Positions 54,980-64,000 of a DNA stretch of 64,000 bases are shown here, in pieces (within the stretch, counting starts at the first letter, position 1; every line of letters begins with the position of its first letter). The notes beneath the pieces were generated by a model, which was not told where the DNA came from, did not search any database, and saw nothing but the letters and a program-made list of their open reading frames with translations. The DNA lies in assembly GCA_030435675.1 (NCBI GenBank), contig CM059621.1:8184001-8248000 (forward strand), in the 5' to 3' direction. This DNA is from Steinernema hermaphroditum (Eukaryota; Nematoda; Chromadorea; Rhabditida; Steinernematidae). Both the position numbers and the translations under genes were made by a program.

Positions 54980-57900
54980 CGTCGCCGCAGGCCGGTATTC
55001 CCTTGTTGTGCGCCGCGCGCCAGGAGGGGCGTTGTTGTCTCTGTTTGGACCCGGAGGACGCCGATGCCGCCGCGCCCCGGCCCTCGAGGTCCGCCCCTCG
55101 CGCGCGTCTTGATTCTAACACATCATTAATTTCTCTATTTTGCGCCCTTCTGGAGCAGGGCGGGACTCCCGACGACAAATCCGATCGTCAGCTGATCCGA
55201 GTCTGATCATTGTCCTAATCTCGGCTGCACCCCGGGGATACTGTAGCGTACAAAAGGAGATGAAGCTGAATGACAGAAAAGCGTAGTTTTCTGCTCCTTT
55301 ATCAGTGAAGAGACTGTTCTGTTCAGGAGGGATGTTCGAGGGAAAAGAAGCCTCGAGTGGGGAATCAGTCCTCCTTTCGTGGAAATCATCAGAAAATGGA
55401 GAAAATGTCGCGAGTAGTCCGCGCAGGCCTGGCCCTGTTTGTCCTTCTTTTGACCAATTATTCCATTTTCACAAAATGAATGGAATATGGCCAAATGGAA
55501 TTGGAAAGGATCTCCCTGGCGCAGGCGGCGTCTGGCGGAGATCGTGCTGCACTTCGAGAAATCCGAATGCCTAATGAGCGTGGATCGCGTCACTGGAGGT
55601 GGAAAATGCGGCGGAAACAATGGATTATCGTCGTATGGGTCCAAAACAAAGCCTTGCAGTCGATCGTGGAGGCAGAAGTGTCCCGTTTTCCTCGGACTCG
55701 GACTCTGTTTGTGTTTGGAGAAGAGTGGGAAGGCTGGTGGGGTCAGTCTTCAGGTGGAGTGAGTCACAGAAGTCACTCTTTGAGTATTGATGAGATTAAC
55801 TCGTTCGGCGATTCGATTTGCGACTGATAAACACATGGTAATTGGAATTTGCCGTCACAAAGAAAGTCAAACGAAGTAAATCGAGCGCCACTTTTGGACT
55901 TCGGGACCTTTAAGTCAATTCGCTAATCCATTGTTGATCAATTAGTTCACCGAAAAAGCGCCATCATAACCGCATAAAATTAGCATCGAGGTTATTATAG
56001 GTCCTCCCCGGAGGCCTATAAATGTCTTTTTCGATCAAAGCGCCGGGAAACGACCATTCCAAGGGGCTAATTGGGGCCAATTGCAAACGAGAAGACAAAG
56101 ACAACAACGCAGCATCCGATGAGGGAACTCTCACGCTAGCCGAATCCCCTCGCGGAAGCACTACCCTCCCCATCTGCAAGATTTATCGCTTTTTATTGCC
56201 TCCCGTGCACGTATAATGCCGAGTTGCAACATGCCCCACAGAACAGCAGAAGTTGCCAACTTACGAGATCGGCGAGCATCGGCTACTGTAGGCACAAGGA
56301 GGAAACAAAGGTGTCTCCGAGAAGAAGACGACGAAGGTGACGACGATGGAAAAGAATGCGATGAATCGGGCCAGAACCTCTCATTAGATGAGTGAGCACT
56401 GGAAGTGGAATCAGCCCCGGGCTCCCCTCCATTATGGCCTCATTAGACGGCTGTTTGGACGGCTGATGACGAATTTTGAATGGAAATTGCACCTGGGAAT
56501 TGTCATCTCTCTGGCTATCAACGCGAGGAATCCGGTGTTTGTTTTCGCTATTCTTGGCGCTACCGTATACGTCATAGAAACAAAACAGAAGCCAGAAAAT
56601 GCAAAAAGCAGACAATACCATAGATATCGTGTTGTTCGAGCCAAAAGGACAAATTTGTATTGTGAAAACTGTTGTACTAGAGAAATACAGGAATGGGCAG
56701 CATTTCCATGAGCTACGATAAGATAAAAACATTTCAAATGACCTTCTTCGGAACGCTCTGCAACAAAATCTACTGGAACATTCTACCTATCAGATGTGTA
56801 GTTGTGATTTGAGAACACGGTTAACTTGCTTCCTCCTTTTGACCAGTTGCCCTCAGTTTTGGCGAGCAATCTTCGCTATGACCCTCTTCCTTATTCGGCG
56901 GTCAGAGGCTATGCGTCGCCACCCGAGAACAATAATCGCTAGCACCTGTTCGGCTGCTTTTTGTTCCCACAAGGGGACAGGTGGGAAGCGTGGATGGCGT
57001 CGACCACGCAGCCAGGAGACAAACAAGTAGATAGATGAAGTGAATGAGTGCGTTTTGCAACGACAACACATAAAGACTGCACCAACATTGAGTTATGCGA
57101 ACTTTTGGGTTTCGGTGGAGTCTCCGTCTGATGACTCAAATCGCATTAAGGAAGAGTTTTGCAGCCTTTGTGGTCCACGTTGTGCAAGGACGGTGGAGTT
57201 GGAGGCAAAAAGTTGCAGTCTCCAGAGAAAGAGCAAAAAAGACGTACCCAATTATTGTCCCCTATTAGGTTACGGTAATGTTTGTGACCCAAAAGCATTC
57301 TAGGTGAATCGTTTTGATTGTTCTTTAGTCGGATACTCACGCGTGTTTTCGTCTTCTGTGCAAATTGACTTAAGAGAAGTGAACGAATCTGAGATCGAAA
57401 ACTAATTATGACAAACGAGGTTAACTCATAATCACGTCAACAGAAAGACTCTGCGTGTATAGGTTAGCTTACCATCTTGGAAGCGATTCTTCGGAGTCGA
57501 TTCTGTAAGAAGCCAGGGACAACTGAAAGTAGAGTTCGATGAAGGTGAGTTGCGTAGGGACGCGCCACGATCGGCTCGAAGTGAACACGGAGTAGGGGGA
57601 ACGGTCAGGTTTAGCCACGTGGCGTCGTTCCTGGGGACAGGTGATTCGGATTTCTAGTGGTTAGAGAGGCATTCACTGTCACTTTCAAGATTGGTTCCAT
57701 CGAAGACCCCGCCACCCACAGATGCTACAGAACGCGTGGGTTGACACTTCCAGCCACTGTGAATCTGCATCGAATTGTGTCAAAGCGGAAGTGCCTAGAG
57801 CTCATCTCAGTAATTATCCAAATGACAGGTCGGAGAAGGTAATGACCGTAATTTTGCAGCGCAAAATGCCAAATTCTAAATATAGAGAAAGGTCAACTGC

Positions 57901-58022
57901 CTTCGCCCACGTCATTCTGCGATTTGTCTTGGCCAAACGGTCTTCGCACCTTCGTCGCCAGTTGTGGTCCACGCAGTTGACTAATTCGATTTGGTCACGT
58001 AATCAGAGAACCGCTGAGTTCC
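54980..58022. other. Upstream region of the GPCR, with exon-like segments
   Basis: Mostly non-coding. Two minus-strand segments have good splice sites at both ends: 57473..57630 (TGTCCCCAG acceptor, GTAAGC donor, two open frames over 158 nt) and 56265..56398 (CACTTCCAG acceptor, GTAAGT donor, a Ser-rich open frame). They could be exons of one unknown gene, or chance. Confidence 0.3.
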
Positions 58023-58195
58023 TCATTTGGAAGTCGTCAACAACACATAAATTATTTGAAATATCTCGTGGATGAAGTCACAGAACTCGACGCCGAGGCG
58101 GAAAACAAGGGTCTTGTTCCGGGGGATCTCGAGCAGGTCCTTTAGTGTCCCATTCTGCACGTCTCTGTTTTCGTGTCGGAAGCCCTTCGCGCCGT
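58023..58195 (-). CDS. Candidate terminal exon of an unknown gene
   Basis: After a GAGGTTTCAG acceptor the frame reads GAKGFRHENRDVQNGTLKDL, LEIPRNKTLVFRLGVEFCDF and IHEIFQIIYVLLTTSK, then TGA. Composition and acceptor look like a real C-terminal exon of about 57 codons. I recognise no domain. Upstream exons would lie above 58.2 kb but I cannot place them. Confidence 0.35.
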
Positions 58196-61100
58196 CTGAA
58201 ACCTCGAATGAAACTTCAAATTTGAAAGTGCGAAAAAAGTTGAAGTTCTCCGCGTCAAAGGAACTTGGAACGTCTCCTACTCGGGTGAAGGTGGCTGACG
58301 CCGAGGCGCTGAATAATGCACAACTCAGAGAGAAAAGAGGAAGTGAAAAAACGCCCAGGTTGAAGCGGATTCACCGAAAAGGCCATTTTCAACAAGATCG
58401 GATCTTTGAGGAGGGCGGACGACGAAGACGGTGCAACATCCGAAGAGGTGATGTGGCCGGAAATGGAACATTCAGAGAACCCTACGTGATGGCGACAAGA
58501 TGAGGCGAACGTGAGGATCGGCGGCCCGAAAGTGACCGAAAGATGAAAGAGACGAATAAATGGAAGATCGAAGAAGAGAATAACTGATTCTTAGATCAGA
58601 AGGCTAAGAGGACGCCCACGAGGCAGTTCCTAAATTTGGCCACCTTTGCCCACGACGGGAACTCCCTCCAACTGGACGCAATTGGGCAATTTCCCGTGCC
58701 GTTGCACAGCTTCTTGTTGCTATTTTGTGCACTTTTCGGAAAAAGACTTTATGGACCCATAAGCGTTCTGAAGCGTGTATTAGGCGATGAAACGCAAATT
58801 TCTCTTCCATAAAAGGAAACGCTTATGGCCGAAAACGCGAACTTATGAACTTCAACAAAAGAAACATACTTAAGAAGGAACATTTCCAAAAGGACATATA
58901 TGCTTCAGAAGCAGAAAGTCACAAGGAACTTCAAGGGATGCGCTTCATGAAGGAACTGGACTATCCTAGTCGAATTTTAATTAGGGCGAAAGGAAGGATT
59001 AGAAGGAGGTTCATTTCTGGTCCTGCATCCGTTGATCCTTCCGCTTTCAAAATATCCGGTTGCGAATGTTTCCATCCAAAGTCAAAATTTCTGGAACGCC
59101 ACAATCGGTTCCGGCCACTCATCCCCAATTAGCCGAGTTTCAAAAAGCGCTAATGACTACATCCGAACAGAGACGTTGCACTGAATACTGTAATTTTCTC
59201 TAATCTCCTTGTACTTCGACCCAAATTTAGAACTGCACGGTGACGTCTCTTTTCCTGCACAGAATCACGAGGAAGCAATTTCGAAGGAGAGCAATTATAG
59301 GGAACGCTTGAAATGGGAACATTCCATGTCTTCCGACTTGGACACGAATCCTCTTCATTCACAACATTCGTTTCAATCCGAAGTGAGGCACTAATCAGCT
59401 TTCGCTAAGTGGGATAGCCGGCCTACCCAGATTAAGAGATCGAGATCCAGGGGTAGAGGATTACCACGACGTGATCTCACCAGACATCAGAATTTGAAGG
59501 ATTCCTTATGCAGTGAAGCCAAGTTGTGGCCTTGCGGCGAAGGTCCAAATTGGAATTTGAGTATTTCAATTGATAAACCAAATCGGCTAAAAGCCAATTT
59601 CATTTGATTGTAAAACAAGATTCTGTGTCATAATTGCCATGAATTATAAAGCGACTACTATTATGTTTCATCTTTGATCTTGATGTCTCCAACAAAAGCG
59701 ACATCACATGTCCAGAGATTCGAGGAAATCCGAGTCGTCACGAAATCCACAAAGACAAAAGGGGTAAATCGCCAATTTTTGTGTCATCCAGAGAAGACGA
59801 TTAATTGACACCAGATTAACAGTCAAGCAGCATCATGGATAAGAAGCACACATGCACTTAGGGGTGCCTTATGTATTAATCGCTTTTTATAGAGCTCAGT
59901 GATGCATAGCAGGTACTTGTAATTTACCAGGTATCATATCGTATTCCAGAAAGTATTCCTAGGCTATGCATCACAGCATCCTTTAAGTATGGACATCTCT
60001 GGTTCCTGAGACAGGCAAAGAGAAATCATGTTCACATCAAAATCCACAAGGGGGACTTGGGTAAAGAGAGTCCATTGGTCCCAAAAAGGAGTCACATGGT
60101 GACTCAAATCCAAAGGCGAACCGTCGGCGCAAAGTTAATTAAGATTGGGGGAAGAAGGGCGGACTAATCCTCCGGGCGTCTCCAATTAACTCCGCCACTC
60201 GACGCCACTTCCCGAGCGCTTTACGCGTGCAGAGGACGATAAATGAACGCTGCAGATAATCGACTTCTCAATAGGGGAAGCACCCGGAGGGAACTCGATC
60301 GGAAATGGGTCCTGACGGGTGGACGGAGAGGACCTCCCCGAGGACAACGTCCTGAATGGCGCTGATTGGCCTTTCAGGTGACTACGTACGTGGTGTGGGA
60401 ATTGTAGGTCACTTTTCGGTCACAGTGTGTTTAGGATACATCGGAAAAAAAGCGTAGTACGTTCAAAATCAGAGGACACTCGAAGACACTCGACTCCGTG
60501 AGAACACCGTGGGAATCCGCGATGCAGGAACTTCCGCGGCGAAATCGAAGCCAATCAGCCGATATCAATGCCCACTCAACTCCAAAGGAAATGAACTTGA
60601 AGCATGAAGCAAAGTGGACATTATGATAACTATTCATAAATTTCGAATGCAGAAGAGAACACACCTGCACCGGAATCTAAGGGCAATCTGAGGGCGAATG
60701 CATTGGCCTGAAGGGCATTATACTTAGATGCATGCATGAACTATCGTAAACTGGGGAGCTGGTTTATGGGTGCTAAACATTCATCACCATCATCATCATT
60801 CAAGGATTGTCAGATTCTTATCGCCGCGATCCCAAGGGGTCTCGGAGGATCGTTGGGACCCTCAATGACCTCCGATAGGAAATATTCTGAAGCAGGGTTT
60901 TCGGGGGTTTCAGAGAAGCACCTTCTGTTTTCCTGGAGCGACCGGAATCTCACTAAGACGACAGATTAATAACCTCAAATGACAAAGGGAAGGACGAAAA
61001 CACAAAAGGTCTTCCTGGGTGATCTTAGCAAATGAGTCCAATAGCCCAAAATTAATCGCCTCCAGCTAGAGAAACTTCATAAGAACGCCTCGGACCTTCT

Positions 61101-64000
61101 GAACCCTTCCGAAAAAGCTCCTCCCCCCGTGCAGATCTAATGTGCCAGACTAGAATGGACTCGCAGACGACTGCATTGTCCAATCAAAGAACGTCCCGAC
61201 GGCGTTTGCAAATTAAACTTTTCGCACTTCGGCGCGTAACTCCGTTATCGCGCGTTCCTAGAGGACACGTGACGGACGCCGTTCCCAGTTTTAGGAGGGG
61301 GCAAGGGGGCCCCTCCACCCAAGGAGAAGGTCGACGCGGTTCTGCAAGTAGATCCCGGGGATAAAGGTGGCAATTAAAGCGAAGTAAACAACTCGGAATC
61401 AGCGCGTGACTTCCTCGAAGATCTCCGGAGTCGATCCAATTAGCGGAAGTAGAAGAAGCACAGAGTTGCTTCTGGAGGAGATGAGGAACGGGCTTAAGAT
61501 TCTGACGTCGAGGCGAACAATGGGACAAAGCGTTGAGAAGAAAGGAACCCAAAAGGTTGGACACATTAGCTGATAACCGAATTAAAGAAGGCGACTATTC
61601 AGAGGCACTTTTCGGTTCTAAAGATGGAAGTGCCCTCTCTGGGGAGACATAGCCATAAGGGCCAAGACTCTGATCTGCGACCTTAGGTAGAGCGCGCCTT
61701 ACAATGTGCTCAAAACACCTAAGAGCTCGGAAATTCCACGTCACCTCCGTCTGGCCGTTTAGGGGAAGAGCGCCCTAATTTGATTATGGTGTTTACACAG
61801 GGGCGCCACTGGGACGAAAGGTCGATGCACTCCCGAAATAAGCTTCTGTTGGCGAGTGGAAAGGCCCAATAAAGAGAAGGCCAATTAAGATGCACTTTTA
61901 AATTAGCCGAGAGTGAGCAATCAAAACAGAGTGATGCCACTTCTCCTTTCTGTAAGCCGCACAAGGGCACACCGAGCGCCGTCTTCGCCCGGGGACCAAA
62001 ACACTCCTATGGAGGAAACTTCTCCGAGAAGGAGGCTTTTCTTCTTCTTCGGCAACCAGTTCTGAGCAATCAAGAGATTAAAAGACCACTTATACTTTTG
62101 TACTCAGAGGTGGTACAAGCAGATCTACGCAATCAAGAGAAAGGCTGCTTTGAAACTCGGCCATCAGGATAATTTCGGATGAGAAAGTTCCAAATCCTAT
62201 CACCCTTTAGATCTGCTCTCTAATTTAAAAGTTGATCCGAGGAAAAGATCGAAAAGCTAAGCAAACAGTCAGAAGATTCTAATCAATAGAAATGAAATTT
62301 GAAACAGAATAGACAGATCACTTTCTTCGATCTTTCTACCCTTCAAGCAAATATGCAGATAAAATTCGGCGACTGAAATGAGACAGACTTTCAGACAGAC
62401 AGAGTAAGATAGAGAGACAGTCTGCTAAATTTAAATGTTTTGCATGATTCATTTGTGTCGGTCGTAATCGGTGGTCCTTTCTCTCAGAAATGAGTTGAGT
62501 GAGTGTTCTTGATCGCCCCGTCTCCCAGAAGGCCTGGAACACCAGGGAGCCGTAGTTCCAACGTCTTGCCAAGAAGGCCGTCACCACTGCCCGGTCACTC
62601 ATTTAAATGCCTTGCACGGAGTAAGCCGTCGATCCCGAAGTATAAACTCGTAAAGTCATAAAAATTTCGACCGCTTCTCATTCGAAAAATATGGGAAGAA
62701 ATATCTCAAAAAGTGATACGGTGGCTAAATAGAGCAAGGTGCACATGTTCTTATATTTATACGAATATTCAATTTAAACAAAGAAATTTCATTTCTGTGC
62801 AAACTTTGACGTCCTCCGTGACATTTCCAGGATTGCGGCCAGAAGCAGAAAATAAAAAATCAGTTATTAGGGGAGAAGATAGCGACATTTCTCGGGTTCT
62901 TGCAGTGAAGCAGATCTCCGATCTAACCAGCAATTAGCGCCTTCCTGTTCCCAAGAAGAACTTTTGTGCCAAAAAGGTGTCCTTTCCAGAGTGAGGAGGC
63001 GTTGGAAAAAGAAATTATAGTGGACCAGCGACGGTCGCAATTAAACGTCATCCTCGGCACAAATTATTCATTCTAGTGTGACCTCATCGTTTCCAGAGCT
63101 GTTTGGAGCGGAGGTCTCTGCAGAATGGGCATCTAGTTCCCAAAATAGTCCCTCGAGAACTCTTCACGTAGACTCACTCCTCTACTTTCGCCGTTTGATT
63201 GGCACTTTCGAAGAGACGTTCCTCTAATTTCCCCAAAGTGACGTCTTTTGAAGGCAATTCCAGCTAAGACACCTTCCATCGGTCTCTGAAAGGAGAGTCA
63301 CCGAAGAGATCAGAATCGGCTGAATCGGCAGAGACAAACGGCGCTAACGATGTGACGAAGAAGACACGTTTAGGCGCTGAGCACGGACGGGGCTGCATGG
63401 TGATTTTTGGGGGCCTTCTTCTGAATTATTCAGCTGAGAGTGTGGGGGTGCTCTTGGAAGATCGCAGAAGTACTTTTGCAACAAATGTGAGCTGAGAAGA
63501 CGCCGCACAGAAAAAAAATGTGACACTCCGGTATACTGTCGTGGTTCCAGTGACAATCTCTTCTTCACATAGTGTTGGATTCACAAAATTTTCGCAAATC
63601 CTCTACACACCATATCGATGTATTTCATTGGTGGGAAGCAGCGTGAACCTCTTCTGCAATTTTCGTGTCACAAAAGGTTAATGACTAGAATGATGAAATG
63701 GTTAAAAAACCTATGGTTTACAAAAGATCTTTGAGTTCGTCAGAAACAGAAAGATGCAATTCTAAATGACCAAGTATGAGTGAAGATGCGGGTGCGAAGA
63801 ACATGCTACAAGGATGAGGATGAGAGATGAGGATGAGAGAAAACATCAAAGAATTCGTTTGTACGTATATAATTGTTTGTACGATTGCTGAATTCTCAAC
63901 AAAATTGTAATCATTATTGGGGCAATTACGGAGGCCTTTCCTGACAACTTGGTCCAACGTTTGAATCCAAAGCAATCAGTAATGGATCGCGGGGTCTATA
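58196..64000. other. Long region without a recognisable gene
   Basis: 5.8 kb with only short, low-quality open frames. An 88-codon frame at 62336..62602 (minus) is discussed among the rejected items. Repeated short words such as CATCATCATCATC and GAGGATGAGAGATGAGGATG (about 63815-63835) are simple sequence. It could be regulatory DNA or hold widely spaced exons. Confidence 0.4.

Noticed and set aside
56283..56390. Hydrophobic frame (ARFIAFFSIVVTFVVFFSET) that looked like the first helix of a voltage-gated potassium channel
   Set aside because: It needs a poor acceptor and has an in-frame stop just before it. The good CACTTCCAG acceptor selects a different, Ser-rich frame, and no other channel exons were found.
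62336..62602. 88-codon minus-strand open frame starting MSDRAVVTAFLARRWNYG
   Set aside because: Codon use looks coding-like at first, but its second half is a dispersed repeat also present near 47.9 kb, and no donor site or partner exon is present.
1..64000. CRISPR arrays, rRNA genes, phage or bacterial operons
   Set aside because: Genes are spliced with nematode-type introns; no regularly spaced repeats or rRNA motifs were seen.

Overview
The window reads as nuclear DNA of a nematode, probably a free-living or entomopathogenic chromadorean; I cannot name the genus. The evidence is gene content and gene structure: a degenerin (DEG/ENaC), a C-type lectin/CUB protein, a ground-like domain protein, an IgGFc-binding-like secreted protein, lysosomal hexosaminidase, SF3B6, OTUD6B, ELMOD and an allatostatin/galanin-type GPCR. 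The genes are split by many very short introns (about 31-60 nt, mostly ending TTTCAG) with no branch-point tract, and same-strand genes sit close together as in trans-spliced operons. There are no bacterial-style operons, rRNAs or CRISPR arrays.

Layout. 1-5 kb (all minus strand): a degenerin cut by the left edge, a KCTD/BTB gene 100 nt upstream of it, and two small single-pass membrane proteins. 5-11 kb: three nearly identical copies of a secreted Pro/Cys-rich gene. A tRNA-like (SINE-like) repeat lies between copies 1 and 2, and a DD37D mariner sits inside that repeat. 11-20 kb: a small BESS-like protein, GH20 hexosaminidase, ELMOD and OTUD6B as a likely operon, SF3B6, and a membrane-anchored protein with repeated [10 protein letters not shown] motifs. 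20-31 kb: a CTLD-CTLD-CUB lectin, a tandem pair of four-pass (MARVEL-like) proteins, and a divergent head-to-head pair of cysteine-rich secreted paralogues. 30.6-32.0 kb: a 1.4-kb foldback transposon. 32-39 kb: an IgGFc-binding-like GPI-type protein, a short SANTA-domain protein, a MITE with TAA flanks, and a 3-beta-HSD-type short-chain dehydrogenase. 40-49 kb: a broken class III cyclase-like gene cut by a mariner, a second mariner directly abutting the first, a ground-like protein, and a third mariner relic holding a receptor-like exon. 49-55 kb: a neuropeptide GPCR with a long first intron. 55-64 kb: mostly non-coding DNA with a few exon-like segments.

Gene models were built by hand. For nearly all multi-exon genes the summed exon lengths keep frame from ATG to stop, and this is stated where checked. 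Themes are the extracellular matrix and surface (Pro/Cys-rich copies, ground-like, lectin/CUB, IgGFc-like and paired cysteine-rich proteins), housekeeping (SF3B6, OTUD6B, ELMOD, HEX), sensory or neural function (degenerin, GPCR), and heavy Tc1/mariner activity. Functions are inferred from recognised families; no database search was run.
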